64,000 nucleotides of DNA from Aldrovandia affinis (GCA_029706075.1 JAINUG010000053.1:1398501-1462500); one strand, 5' to 3'. Positions 34,717 through 48,938 are shown, counted from the first letter of the stretch. Notes: a model not told the origin generated them from the letters alone. A program made the numbers and translations.

Positions 34717-37700
34717 TAAGTCGGGGGGTTGGTGCCATTGTCATGTACCTCATTGGCAATGAGTCTTTTTAATGTAAACAGTAGGACTGTGCATGTGCTT
34801 GAGCAACATGTGGAGCAGAAAAGAGCATCACAATGTTAAATTGGAGGATCTCCCAAGGGGCTTTCCAGATCTTCCTTTCTGTCTGTTGTTTGAAAAAAAA
34901 GAGGCACTCCCCATTTTCAGACGTGGTGCTCTGTCTTGTGTCTTGTGTTTGGCTCTTCTCCCAGACACCCCGTCACTCTTGGAGATCTATAGGCAGCGGG
35001 AATCCTGTCAATCCTGTGTTTGGAGCGCTCTTCTCACTTCCTTTTTATACAGTACCTCACAATGACGCCCCTACTCTTTCTGTTCTGCCTTCTTCTTCTT
35101 CCATCCTCCTCGTCTCTGCTCCTGTTCCATCCAGTTCACTCGCCTTCTCCTTCTCCAAAGAGATAGGGCCAATGAGATGACGAGATGATCATAAATTGCA
35201 GTTTATATTTAAGGGGAAATATAATAAATATACATATTTACCTTTTTTTAAAGTATAGAGTAAAATTACTTATGAGTTATTCTTGCGTAATATCCAAGAC
35301 ATTTGAATTTTACAATCATGAAGATCTCGTGTAATCTCACAGGCACCCACACAACACACAAGTTACCGTGAGGGCGCTGTCGGGCTCATTAACAGGGTGT
35401 AGGTATGAGTGTGGCGGTTTTGCAAACAGTGTTGCATGGATCAAAGTCCAAAACGCCACAATTTAGACAAACATAATTCAGAAGGTGGTTACCAATTTTG
35501 ACAAGCCAGTCATGACTAAAAATCTCTGAAGGAAACCGTGTCGAAGTTTGAGTCTTCACACGCTGAAACACTTCTTATTACAGTATCACAAAGAGCACAA
35601 AGATAACTGACATTGTGATCTCCTTTTGAGCTGCGGTCCACTGTGTTCCCTCTTGGTCTAAGCTAGTTTTAGCTCATCTCTTTGTTCCTCGGAGATATTG
35701 CCAGACCACGTCTCTATTAGTTTTAGTGCATTAGTGGCTGTGACACATTCCTAAATTAACATGATTTCAAATTAATTATCTTGTGTCCCCTCTGTGCTGG
35801 AATGTCTGGCATGAGAATCAAACCAAAGTTCTGTCCAAATCCAGTAAAAACAAGAGTGCAAAAACGAGGTGAAAAAGAGTTGGACACTTTACACTTTAGG
35901 AAAACGAAAAATAATCCATGCACAAATGCACACACATACACACACATACACACAGACATGAATACTGCACATACACAGTATAACATTTGCTATTTGGATA
36001 TTAACTCATTCATTGTAATATTGAGGAAAGGGTTCCCAATTCCGCCATTAAGAATCTGTTCCTGTTGGCAGCTCTTGGGGTCAGTAACTGTAAAACATGG
36101 CGCAGAGGGACAAGGCCTAGACAGATACTGACGGCCCAGAGTGCATTGCAAGGCTGGGTTGGCAGTGGCCACTGCGACGTGTCAAACGCCGGCACCGCCT
36201 GCCACAGCTTCGTTGTCCTTCAATCATTTGCAAACCGAGCTCACATCAGTGGGAAAGAGGGAATGCTGGGATCGCAGGAAAGACGGAACAGTTTGCGCGC
36301 AGGCGGCTCTGAAAGGCCCCTTTCTTCAGGCCCCAGCCAGAATAAATGATTTTGACTGGATATTGTACGGTCATTTATTCAGCCGTGCGAGACGCCGGTT
36401 GAAATTGTGACAGTGTCACAATCTCGCCCCCCCTCTACAGAAAACGGTCCATTGTGCACCAGGCTGCCGGAGCACGGCGGGTTGCTCTGCAGCACGCACG
36501 TTCTCCGGACACTGCGCTACTGTGCAGCTTTTCTTTTACCGCCCGCCCTCTGGAAACGATTCTGCTCTGAGCCAGAGAGGCTGTTTGGCAGCGCTTTATA
36601 CGCCAATGGCCCAAATTACAAGTGACCTCTTCATTTGCTTTCCTTTCATAGTCCTCATACAAAAGGCTATTTAATGTATAATTGTTAGATAACAAGTGGT
36701 TAATGACATTTGCAATCCATAGTGTTTAATGGCCACCTTGAACTATTGTGCAGCCACGTGAAGCATCCAGTGCTGGATGGATACGTCTTCATTCAGTTCC
36801 AAGTAGCGCGTTTTAGCAATTGCGATCAATCATTAGCTATATACACTGTTGTAATACTTCACCTTATCTGAGGTAGATAAGGCTCTATGCAAGCTTATGT
36901 AGCATATATTATGAGTGCCCCATGTGAGTTGCAGTGAAATAAAGGATGAGGAGGCAGCAGGCAGAGGATTAGGTGCAGTCCCGGCCCTGCTGTGGTCACT
37001 CCGCAAAGCAGGTGTAATCTGGGGGCCATAAGGACCATCGAATTAATGCTGACCATTAATCCCACTGTAATGGACCGAGCACCCCTCCTCCCAAGGGATG
37101 AGCGTCGGAGTATCTAGGGGGTCTTTTAGGGGGGCCAATCACGTGGACAGATGCCCCAGAGGGAATCCGATCCGCTGAGGCGGGGTAAACACTGTACCCA
37201 TGGTAATGGGGGCGGGGCACCCGGCTTCATTTGTGTACAGTCTAATGGGTGTTCAAGGGTACAGTCAACCCCCGCAGCCAATGAGAGTCATTACAGCCGT
37301 GAACATACAGTTATTTTACTCGGAAGAGCTCTTGATGTGTCGTGCTGCAGGAATGGGTTGACTCACAGTAAAAGGGGCGTTCAGCTGAGCTCCATGTTGG
37401 ACAGACTGGAAGGGAGGGGAGATGCAGGGTTGTAGAAACGACAGTGGCGTACCCCTTGGGAACGGCCATGTTTTCCTTACGCTCCCAAACGGCAGCTTGT
37501 CCTTTTGGATCATGTGACAGGAGCAGTGATTAGAGTTATGTTGATTACAGTATTCATCTGTATGCCCCTCTTCCTCAAACGTAGATGGTGCTCTGTGTGC
37601 TGCGGCAGTAGCTCTACTCAATGGGAGGGGGGGGACTGTAGTCACTGGGGTTGAAATCGGATGAGGAGACTAAACCCTTGACCCCTTTGTGCTGAGGAAT

Positions 37701-38917
37701 CATATTAAGACCTTCCCTCAGCAAAAGACCCCCCCTGGCACAGAGAAGCGCCCCCAGAATCTGTGATATGGAGTTTAACGATGGCGCGGCGCATCGGGGG
37801 TGGAGGGAGGCAGCGATTCATCAAGACCATCAGCGCTTAAACATGCTGATGGTCTCTCAGCCTGAGGCGGTGCGGTCAGCAGGTGCAGCCTGGCGCCGGA
37901 CACTCAATGTGGGCTGTGTGTACAAAGGTTAGTGGGGGTTAAGGCAGATCTATCCATTGAACCTCAAACACATCGCAGTGTTAAATACAGATTATTTCCT
38001 AAGTGCTAAGACCGGAACTGTAGCACCGAATGTGCATAGAGAAAAATCATGTCCGCATTGGAGAAACGTCAAAAAAAGAAAATACACATCCTAGGATGAC
38101 CTTGGTCTGTTTGGCACGAACAGTGTTTTCCTCTTCTTTGGAAAACAATGAAATAAAGACCATCGGAACATTGTGTGCAGCTGGGCCAGGCCCTGCTGTC
38201 ACTTGTTATACCCTGGAACTTGGTGACAAATGGTCATGAGTCACAGTGGCAGCACTGGAAACTTCACACGGTAGAATTATAGTTTAAGTGGGCATTAAAT
38301 ATTGTAGATTGCACATGTCATTAACTAATTTTTATTTAACCATTTTGTAGTGAAATACAATTTAAATACAGCTAGAATAAACTGCAGTAATCACGAAAGG
38401 TTTATACTCATCACAAAATTGTATCGATCCTGGAACCATCTACACCATAATCGAAAAACTGTTATTTGTCATTTAAAAAAATGATTTTTTTTATCACCAT
38501 TGTCTAATTATATATAATAATCATAACATCTAACGGTGCCTAAATTAAAGTATCGTCCCTTGCTGGCACGCTGAGGTAGACTCAATTGTATAGTCATTGC
38601 GGCTCTGAATCTAAAACCTCACTGAATTGGCATCACAGGAATCCCTTCTATGCAAGTGCATATTTTTCTCAAGCGCCGATATTGCCAGGTCCGGGGATTG
38701 CATGACATAGCACACTGTGAGCTCACTTGGAAAAAGGGATTCTGATCCCGGCGCACAGATGTCCTCCCGGGGTCTGAGCCAATGAGAGACACCTCCAGAA
38801 TGTCTACATGGAACAACATTGTGTGTGCCCGTGTGAAGAGGGATCGGGCAGGAGGACGCACTGGGTCCAGAGCAAAGAAAACGATGAGGATCAGGTCTCT
38901 TGTTCAGGCCAGTGTAT

Positions 38918-39064
38918 TATGTGCTGTTTAGCAGACACTTTTATCCAAAGCGACTTACAGTAATGAATGCATACATTTTTCAGTGTATGTGGTCCCAATG
39001 GGAATCGAACCCACAGCCCAAGCATTGTCAGCGCCATGCCCTACCTACTGAGCCTCACAGAACC
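38918..39064 (-). mobile_element. tRNA-headed SINE with L2-type tail
   Basis: The minus strand reads from a tRNA-like head (GGCTCAGTAGGTAGGGCATG, B-box GGTTCGATTCCC as complement of about 39000-39011) into the L2-type tail GTCGCTTTGGATAAAAGTG and TCTGCTAAACAGC. It differs from the 17578 element in the head and middle. Confidence 0.7.
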
Positions 39065-41972
39065 ACTTCTTCTGTGTATTCTTCATTGCTACTAGTGGTT
39101 GCTGTGCTATGGGATTTCATTACAATTAAATCTGAAATATTAAATCACTGTGTACATATTTTTTCAATAAAGATTTAGTTATAGAAACAAGGTCATCGTG
39201 ACCACTTGTACCACCAAGACTTAAGCTTAAGCCAGGGATATAATTAATTTATGGAGCTTTGGAGCCAAAGGTTTGTGGTAGCTGGAATACCTGCATTGGA
39301 TCTGGGCCTGAAATGAGCAGAGAGCCGTACCGTTTCAAAGCCCCCTCGAGCTCCGTGTTTATATTTCGCTCCATATCTTTTAGAACCAGGAGGAGGGAGC
39401 ACGGCCTGCTGGGAAAAGATTAATTCGCAGAAGATTCCAGCAGCACTCCATCACCTTATCGCTCATGGCATGTTTTCTGTTTCGACCGCATTGGTGTGTG
39501 CATGTGTGCGGGTGTGGGAGTGTGTTTCAGGGAGGGAGAACGGCGGCAATTTCGGCAGGTTGAGATGTAAGCACCCGTGACAACGTCACAACCCCCCCTT
39601 GCCTGCCCACTACCAGCTCTTACATACCATCCCTGCACACAGCCAGTCTGTGGTGTCGGCCATGCCAGCTCAGTGTTCTGCCAGAGAAAGGTTCTCCCCG
39701 GTGTTCAGAGTGCCTGGGGGGATCGGTGCTGATGCCATCAGTGCAAATCCCTCTACCCTTTAAAACCAATTTTCAAATCAGTCAGTGTGAAGAAAGATTG
39801 GAATAATGACTGGTTATCTGGCTGCTTCACGCCACAGAAATTTGGGATAAAGTTCGACCCAAAGGGCCGTCAGGTCCTGCATCCCATTAGCGGCGCTACG
39901 ATTCGAAACGGCGGCCCTTACCCGACACTCCCAACAAAACCACACTCTTTATCATAATGGCAGACCTGTCTATATATACAGTCCCAGTTATTCAGTAGGA
40001 CAGACAAAGGTGTCAGAATTCCTACTGTAATAGCTTCCTTTGTCCCAGCTAGCGTGCAGCGTCGTGAGCCGCTTGGATATGTGTGTCTAGTTTTGATGTT
40101 TCCCTTTTGGCATGTGCCCTTCTCTCCCACGTCTGTGTGATTGTTGTGGTGTTTGGAACGAAACCACACGGAGACAGATCGGTATGCAGTCAGCCCATTT
40201 GCCACGGAAACCAAACGCGCGCCGAGGGTCTCTTTGCCGGGCCAGGGTGTCCGAGCAAGTTTTTCTCCGAGTTCACAGTAGGATTCCACAAACCACCCCC
40301 TCCATTTCAGCCCTCCTCCTAGGTTTTTATTACAGAGAGAGCTCTTGGATGTGAAGGGTCACGACCTTGCACCCCCGGGGGAAAGCTCAGTGTTCCCCCT
40401 ACGCTACTACTGTCTGAAGAAGGGTTTGTGTCTCTCTCAGGGCCAGTTTCCCAGCACTGGGGCCCTTCCTTGTTAGCCTATTAATAGCCCCATGCCGGTG
40501 CGGGGCTGCGTCGCCGCTCACGTGATGTCCATCCGTGTTTTCTTTATCGATTGGAGAACAGTATGGTATGACATTCCCTGTGGCTTCTGTTGTGCTATAA
40601 TGAGGTGCATGCATATGCCATTGCATACCGCGCACCAGGAGAATGGCAGGGCATTTACTCTCTAATTTGTTTCAGAAGGTCTCCGTCTTTTATGCTAGGT
40701 CATATGTTTATGTCAATCTCAAGAGGATGTGGGGTATTTCTCTCTCGCACTCTTTCTCATCAGCTTTCCTCACGGTTGCCATGGTGAAAAATATTTTCTC
40801 AACAGAAATGAGTACGATATAATTGCTGTCACATGTTCCTGTCTCGTGTATTGTGAAATAATTTCCCCAGCTTTATATTTTTTTTCATATTGTTATCTCG
40901 TTGCACAGGCAAAACGTTTTTATTAGGCTACTTTCTTTCACGGATTTCTGTGGAGACACTTTTGGATTGATGAATACCTACAGACGGAGACTAAAGGCTC
41001 CATTCAACAGCAATGCTGTTTGTTGCATGGGTTCAGATTTCCTACCTAAGTTCAAAGAAGCCCTTGTACTCATTGTGCATAATAGTGTAAATTATGATCG
41101 TTGGATTGCCATGCCTATGATCCATTAAAGGGAAGGGCCAAAAGGTTAGGCCTATTTTTTGTAGTGTCGCTAGCCTCGCTTTTGTACCTGTTCAGTTGTT
41201 CATAGCCCTTGGTTTAGCACTGCATGACTGTTCCTGCAGCGAATTTCAAGTGGCTAGATCCAGCATTCACAGCAAGACTTTGCCTGTTTTTGCTTGGTTT
41301 AATGGCGTTTGAACAGGGACAGGGAGTGCGTATAGATTACACTGGCACTAACCAGTCAGTGATCAGTGCCACATGTTTTCAATAATTAATAGGAGCCGTT
41401 ACTCCCAGCTCTTCCACACACTCAGTGTGCGTTCAATTAAAAATGTTTTGCCATGAAAATCCAGCAGCTGGCTGCAGAGTTTGCCAATGGTAATCACAAG
41501 GCAAAGGCCTTAGCATTGAATTACAGGCCTACTTTTTTCCCAAACAGAATATTGACCCTTTAACTCAACCTCTGAGGACATCAGTGTTTAGCAGCGGGAG
41601 AAATCTGAATGAGGCTACCCTGTAGTCAGCCTACTATTTTATCATTCTTATGTACACACATTAAGATTATTAGAATAATTACATTAATATTTTGGACCCA
41701 CGCAAATTGGTATTTGTTGTTTTCATTTATCTCAAACCTGTGTAAGATATGGGATTGTTCGATTCTGTTTGGTTTGGCTTTGGTGGGTTTGGAAAGCTAT
41801 TTTTGATTTGAGTTTTTTTTCTTCTTCTTCCACTTAACTGATGGAGCACTGGGGACTCTTTAAAAATGTCTCACCCGTTTACAGAACATGTCCAGAGCGA
41901 CAACTGTTATCCTGCCCAGTGCAACATGCTGGTTTGGCAAGGCAATAGGCCATCTCTTCCATCTCTCTACCG

Positions 41973-42025
<53 letters not shown>

Positions 42026-42046
42026 CCGGTCTCTCTCTCTCTCTCT
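41973..42046 (+). repeat. (CT)n(CA)n...(CT)n compound microsatellite
   Basis: A CT run, then a CA run to 42023, a short TTCCGG spacer, and a second CT run. Confidence 0.9.
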
Positions 42047-42795
42047 ATTCCACTGTACTCCAGTGCCGAGCTCGCCCGCCCTCACCTCTCCAGGGTAATT
42101 TGATTGCAGGCTCCCGTAAGGAGAAGACGATGAGCGCCTCTAGGGAGGCAATTAATCCTCCCCGACTGGCGCGGTAACACGGTCACATCTGGGCCCCACA
42201 GCAGGCGGTGTCAGCTTGGGCTGCTGCTGTGGAAACAGGCAGCAGTGCTTATAGGGCCAGAACCTCGGCTTCGGCATCTGGCATCGGCCCGATAAATCGA
42301 CGACAAACGGGCCGAACGCATGCCGCCGTTCAGACCAGCAGGAAGATCTGAATCCGAGCATGCCGCTGCCATTTTCAGGCCGTATCTTGGAAACATACAA
42401 AGAAGACAAAAAAAGCATTGTTTGCGAGGCCTGGGCAGGCCTTTTGTTTACTTGTGGCGGTCAGCCTCATGTTGACCCTTCATTCATAGCGCAGCCTGTG
42501 AGTGTGTGAAGAGATCCCTCTGAACTCGTTCCATGTTTTGTGATGCAGGGGAGGGGGCGCAGATGTGCTTCTGATGGGACTCGTTCAGAGCTGGGATGGT
42601 GTCCACTCCCCGCCTCATTGAAGAGGGAGGGTGGTCTGGGAGTGGGACTCAGTCACAGTCACTTTTCGAGGGCTTGAACTTTGGGTGGAATGCTACCGCG
42701 AGCACGGTAGCACGGGATTCCTGTAGCAAACTACCTACTGTAGTGTGGGTCAGTAGTGTGTATATGTCCTATGTATGAGCCATAGTTACTCTGAT

Positions 42796-43165
42796 GGGGC
42801 CTCGGATAGCATAACGGTCTAAGCATTCACCTGGAATGCAAGTTGCCTACTGCGGCCGCGGTTCGAAATCTGACAGCGCCAGTCTGGCTCTGGCCAGGAG
42901 CCCCGATCGGTGGCGGCGATTGGCTGTCCACCCCAGGGGGAGGGGGGAGGGTGAGCCGGCACAAACTCGCCAAGAAGCGTGTCTCCAGAAGGGTGTCTCT
43001 AGAAAGTAGGTGGGTGAGTTCCGTCTCATCGCCGGCCTCTGGAAATTAGCTTGCCCCGTAGTGATGGGCCGCGAGCTTGTGGGAGAGTGCGAATCTAAAT
43101 AAATAAAGGGTATAATTGACTAGCAAATTGGAAGAAAAGGGGAGGAAATTCAGAAACAAAAATGT
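42796..43165 (+). mobile_element. SINE, family B, full length
   Basis: The head GGGGCCTCGGATAGCATAAC and B-box GGTTCGAAATC precede a body with TCTGGCTCTGGCCAGGAGCC and GGCGATTGGCTGTCCACCCC. The tail through GCAAATTGGAAGAAAAGGGG ends near TTCAGAAACA. The head differs from family A but body and tail are shared with it. It ends about 270 bp upstream of exon 5. Confidence 0.8.
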
Positions 43166-43433
43166 AAAGAATTCACTCTGGGTCTGGTTATGTAATTGGT
43201 TATTCTGACCATTTCTCCTCTTAAGAATCACGTGGGGAGAAAAGCAAGAGAGCACTGCACCGTCCATCTGCCTCTTGTACTCATCCTGTCTGGAGACAAA
43301 ACAAGAGTAAATTGATCTGCCTTAAGATAGCCGATCCGGCTTAAAGCCTCTTAGCACCAACTGAGGTCCATGAATGTGTGCTGATGTCATGTTTTTATCA
43401 TTTATATTTGTGTTTTTTGTGTTTTTATTTTAG

Positions 43434-43496
43434 CATTTCCACGATGGACGTAAGGCACAGCAACACATTGAAAACTCCTGGAAACAGCTGGAATCT
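43434..43496 (+). CDS. fnbp1: fnbp1 exon 5: F-BAR (residues 116-136)
   Basis: The acceptor TTTTATTTTAG|CATTTC and donor GAATCT|GTAAGT bound 63 nt, in phase 0 at both ends. It encodes HFHDGRKAQQHIENSWKQLE plus S, the conserved FHDGRKAQQ segment of CIP4-family F-BAR domains. Confidence 0.95.
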
Positions 43497-43522
43497 GTAA
43501 GTTGACCTTACTCACATATTCA

Positions 43523-43524
<2 letters not shown>

Positions 43525-43579
<55 letters not shown>
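43525..43579 (+). repeat. (TTA)n microsatellite
   Basis: TTA run of about 18 units starting about 28 bp after the exon 5 donor. Confidence 0.92.
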
Positions 43580-43581
<2 letters not shown>

Positions 43582-43997
43582 TATATAATTATTTATTATA
43601 AGTGGAATGTAATTGAAATTCGGAGCAGAAGTGTAGAGTATGCGGGTATCATGTGGCTGCCATGTTCTTAGAGAGCTGTACACAGTAAAGCTGTTCGTCA
43701 GGCCTGTTGATATTAACGCGGTTGCTGAAAAAGACACGTTTTTGTGGGGCCTGTTTTCAGGAAACAGAACATTTGATGGAAATCTGCGAATGACCTTTTT
43801 GAAGCGCGTCCATCTGATGTAGTAAATTAAATCTTGTACATCGAGTGAACTGCGTCTGAAGTGTTTTCTGTCACCTTCAATGCGTCTGTACTGAGCCTGG
43901 GCAGTAGTGTGCTGCCATGTGTAGGGAGTTGGGCACTGAGAAAAGTGATTGCTTCATGAAATGCTGCTCTTGATAATTACATCCGCTCAGAAATGAA

Positions 43998-44035
43998 ATT
44001 ATTATTATTAATAATAATAATAATAATAATAATAA
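43998..44035 (+). repeat. (ATT)n/(AAT)n inverted trinucleotide tract
   Basis: ATT units followed directly by AAT units, able to fold back on themselves; a further AAT run follows at about 44059-44072. Confidence 0.85.
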
Positions 44036-45085
44036 GGATGATGATAATGATAACACCAATAATAATAATAATTACATATTTGTCAGATTCACAATCGCAG
44101 TGCTCTACGGACAGGTAGAGTTGGTGGGCTCAAGACCTTGGCAAAGAGGTTTGAGTGTTGAGTTAATTGCCCCTGAGGCCCCTAAGGGCGTCATTAGCCA
44201 GTTCAGGCCTGCCAGGCTGCAGTTGCATTACTGCTTTACAAGAGGTCAATGCACAAGGAGCCAGTCACAGGTGACCAGACCCCCCCTAGACTGACTAAGG
44301 CTGGGGAGTCCCCAGGCAGTCTCTGCGTGGTGCCGCCCTCCCTCTCCCATATCAAGTGGTGTGGGGGGGCGGGGGTGGCTGCAAGGCCAGAGGACTAGCC
44401 TTCTGGGTTCAGGCAGATCCATTACAGTACCCGGGACGTTGGAGGAGAACCCTGCATGCCTTGCTCCACCCCAGGCCCTCAGCAGCATCTGAGTCTGGAG
44501 GGGGCGGAATGGGGGAGTGGAGGAATGAGGAAATTACAGACGGAGGAGTGGAAGGAGTGGTAGATATGTGGAGGCATGCCGTCCCTGGGCGACGCGGCAG
44601 CGCAGAGTTTCCACCCCTCATCTCCCAAATCTCCCCGGCGATTAAAAGGCACATCGCAGTCTTGTGCTTCTTTAGACATTAGATGTTTCAATGATTTCAT
44701 TGTGTGAGCAGGCAGGGGCCATGGGAAGTTACAGTGCGCTCAAATTATATAGACACAGAACAAACGCTGTTTGTTCAGATGGTGTTGCACACAAAGATTC
44801 CTCTTTACAGTATAATCACAAATAGAGGCCAAACAATCCTCCCTCTGTGATTGCCGGTAGTGTAGGGCGCTGTTTAGGGCACTCATTATGAGAGGGCTCC
44901 AGGTTAAAGGTTTTTACTTGTTGCAGTAAAAACGACATGAATGTTTAGCATGAAAATAAGCACTTCTGCTAAGGGTATATATAATATAATGCTTATCATC
45001 AGTTCAAGTTGCAAATCACAGAGTCCCCCCCGGTTAATTGTTATTATTGAAAGCATCCTCTTGGGAAATTGTGTTTCAAAAATAA

Positions 45086-45472
<387 letters not shown>

Positions 45473-47059
45473 TGAGTTCGCTGAGCCTTTGGCGATGCCG
45501 TTTCGAAGGCGACGATGTGCGGGCCTTAATCTGCTGTAGAAATGTACAAGCTTCACTAGAGCAGTGTGGCTTTGCAGATGAATGCAGATGGAGTCAGTGT
45601 TTTCCCTGGAGCACAATGCCGGTATTGTCACTGCGGCCCACAGGCTTGCTCCTGTGTGCTTCGCCCCGGCCTCACAGAGACCAGGGTGACAGCAAGCCTT
45701 GCTAACCTCTATAAACCCTATTCTGAGACAAGGGCTGGGGGTTTTGAGCTCTGAAACGCTGGCTGTATATGACAACAATAATCTCGAGCCCCAGCTAGTC
45801 GTTAGGTGACGTCTCAAGCAGCGTCCACAAAAAGACCCCACGAACAAACTCCATCAGTAGCTAAACCCTCAGCGGCTAGTTCCTTCCTCGAATAGCTTGC
45901 GGGTGTATCTGAGCGCTGTTCGGTTTTGCACGTGGTGTGCCGATCCCTACACCAGATGTTTCGCTCTCACCCGCGAGGGCGCTGTAGGCCAATCCCCTTC
46001 TGCAGTGGAGACGGAGTTTGAGGAAGCATGGCGCAGATTTGTAAGCAAGACCCTCAGACAGAACGTTGATCTGAGGGCGTGAAGGTGATGCACAATGTGT
46101 CTTCAGCACCTTTTAATAGCTGTGGTCCTTAGCCAGGGTCTGCTCAGGCCAATAGAAGCTCTCACCTTAAAAGCACCTGCCATATTTAGCGGCAGCTTCA
46201 CACCTGCCTATGGGTGAACAGATGGGCCTTGTCCACTAGCAGTCAGGGCTAACTGCTGCAGTGGTTTTAGATGTGATTATAATGCAAATACCATTCTGAA
46301 CAAGGGCCTTTTCTCCGCCGTGGAAACATGGCCAACGGCGGCCGCATACAGGAACACAGCTTCTGTGAGGAAGTGAGATAACAGCCTTTATCCCTCGTTC
46401 AGGGCCATGCTTCTTTCGCGCTCGGTACAAATGCAGAACAGGATCACTTCTGTGAGAATTGACAGAACTGTCCCCCGAGGCGACTGAAACAGACACTGTC
46501 CAATGTTGCAAGCGAAAACACCTTGCGAGAGCCTCCGTTGTGTACGTTCCAGTACAGTTGCAGGCTACGGGAAACTACGGTCTGAGGAGAACTAGAACAA
46601 ATGCAAGAGGACATTAGTAGTGTCTGACTTGTAAATGTAATATAATGATGTCATTTTTAAAAAGAGACCAGCTGAGCTAAGAGACCTATAAATCTGTATG
46701 GAAATATTTTGAAAACCTTAAAAAAATTGGATCCAAGGAAAACTCTAGAGAAGTGAATTCCAATGGGATTATGGTTACGTAGGATTTCCTGCTTTTCCTG
46801 GTCCTGAACATCTTCTTTGAAAAATATAGGACCACTATTTTTCAGGCCTGCACGAGTGGTGCTTTATCACTTATTATTTACCTGGACAGAACAAGCAGTA
46901 GAGGTCAAGTGTTGATGTCAGGAATGTTACGTTTCCTCACTGTAACTCAGAAAGAGTAGTGTATTTTTTAAAGGTAGTATATTCTGCTAGGGTAGAGCTA
47001 TGTCTATGTTTTACTGTGGACAATATCATTATTCACTTGTTTCAAATTTATTAGCCACA

Positions 47060-47060
<1 letters not shown>

Positions 47061-47092
<32 letters not shown>
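47061..47092 (+). repeat. (CA)n microsatellite
   Basis: CA run of about 16 units. Confidence 0.9.
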
Positions 47093-47096
<4 letters not shown>

Positions 47097-47264
47097 GTAT
47101 GGATATATGGGATTTGTAAAGTGCAGCCCCTCCACCAATGCTATGCAGAGGCTATCATGGCAAATGGAATGTTTGGTGCATAAACAGTCGACATCTCCTA
47201 GGGCACAGGGGGTTGATAAACACAGGACTGACCTCTCATAGATAAATCTGCATCAGCACTCTTT

Positions 47265-47414
47265 ATCTCTCTCTCTCCCTCTCTCTGTCTCTCTTTCTCC
47301 CTCCCTCTTTCTTTCTCTCTCTTTCTCTCTTTCACTCTCTCTCTCTCTCCCTTGTTCTCTCTTTCTATCTCTCTATTTTTCTCTCTCTCTCCCTTGCTCT
47401 CCCTTTCTCTCTCT

Positions 47415-47450
<36 letters not shown>

Positions 47451-47451
47451 A

Positions 47452-47484
<33 letters not shown>
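47265..47484 (+). repeat. (CT)-rich tract ending in (AC)n
   Basis: About 190 bp of imperfect CT repeats with CTTT and CCCT variants, followed by an AC run. Long open frames across it on both strands are repeat artefacts. Confidence 0.92.
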
Positions 47485-47489
<5 letters not shown>

Positions 47490-47627
47490 CTCCTTGCAAC
47501 CACTTTATGTTTCCATTCGTGCAGGCGTGTAACCTTACACACACTGAACCTCCACTGGTTTGCACAATTGCTTCTTTAGAGCACTCAGTCAAAGTGGGCC
47601 TTCCAAGAAGTTGTGTCTAACACCCCA

Positions 47628-47631
<4 letters not shown>

Positions 47632-47681
<50 letters not shown>

Positions 47682-47687
47682 CGTGTG
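47632..47687 (+). repeat. (GT)n microsatellite
   Basis: TG run of about 28 units with GC interruptions at the 3' end. Confidence 0.92.
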
Positions 47688-48276
47688 GACAGCTGTAAGA
47701 GAGGCTAATTTTAATTATGGGGTCTGCGACCGCAGTTGAATTCAACAGCGTACTTCAATCTGGTTACACCGATTCTGATAAATGTTGAATGAGAGATGTT
47801 GATGGGTTAGTTATTCAATTGAGACTGCTTCATAGGGGTTTCCATCTTGCATTGATACATTTAATGAATGTTATCATTTTAATTTTAATTGCATTTATTT
47901 TATTAAGCATTATTTGGTTATATTGTGTTTATTTCAGATGGGGTGGCACCACGTCTATTGTTACTACTCGACCACTCAACTCGTTCCTAACATTTATTTT
48001 TAGGTTGGGGTGAGCCTAACCTGGTATTGTGTAGCCAACTAGAAAGAAAGGAAAAAACCCTGCAGGCACTTACAACGAGGCAGTCCCGATCCCAAAATTT
48101 GGGACTCCCACAATTGCCAAAAATAGTTGCCACTGTCCAGCTCAAGATTACAAAAAACCCCACCGTCAGAATATGGCATCACACTCTCCATCCAGCCCCC
48201 ATCCGGGTCTTGAGTATGCCTTCCAAACCCCAGGGAAGGGACTGCCCCCTGCTACATCACTGGCATGCGCTGTGAG

Positions 48277-48368
48277 CCAAAACAAAGAAAGTGTACCAAA
48301 ACAAAGAAAGTGTACCAAAACAAAGAAAGTGTACCAAAACAAAGAAAGTGTACCAAAACAAAGAAAAT
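48277..48368 (+). repeat. 19-bp tandem repeat, about five units
   Basis: The unit CCAAAACAAAGAAAGTGTA repeats nearly perfectly; the last unit changes GTG to ATG. Confidence 0.93.
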
Positions 48369-48938
48369 GCAAGTGTTCCTAACGCTGTTCCTTTATTTTC
48401 CGCCCCTCAACACGCACAGCTTTTTGCATAGTAGAAATCATTTTTTCACTTGCTGCTCTTCTGCACCCTCATAACAATGGAAGATGTTTTCATAACTCCG
48501 GCATCCATGCTTGTACATCTACATCAGCGATTCATCACATTGCATTGCAGCTGTGCGCTGTAAACGGAGAACGTTACAGTGCTGCCGTTAAAAAACGACG
48601 TTGGAAAACGAGAGCGCACCACCCCTAGTGAACGAGCGTGCAGAGGTGACTGAGGCCTGAGGCTTTCAGAGGGCCCTGTTGGTCTGTATTCTTCAGAAAC
48701 ACTTGCCCTGTCCCCCTTGCTGTCAGATTGTAGAAGTGCACGTTTCTGTCCAGGTACATTGGCACACAGGACAGAAAGAGGACCCGTCATTTCTCCAGGG
48801 CTAGTGATTTCAAAATAGTGCAGGAAACAACCCTTGCATCACCTGTCCTATGGGTCTTTTAGATCTCTTCAAAACACTGTCCAGGAATAGGAGTGACACC
48901 AGTGAACAGTTATGTTCTTGGGTTACGATTGTGTAGCC

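Larger units (their letters stand above)
28516..43433 (+). other. fnbp1 intron 4
   Basis: About 14.9 kb. It carries the foldback element (30649-31564), the MITE-like element (32096-32644), a long (GT)n, Tc1 copy 2 (33211-34716), an L2-tailed SINE (38918-39064), a CT/CA tract (41973-42046) and a SINE-B (42796-43165). I see no gene in 28600-30640, 34720-38900 or 39070-41970; GC-richer stretches near 36300-36600, 37070-37950 and 42060-42360 have no recognisable exon. Confidence 0.85.

Noticed and set aside
47198..47579. Arg/Glu-rich and Ser/Leu-rich frames on opposite strands
   Set aside because: Translation of the CT-rich tract at 47265-47484.
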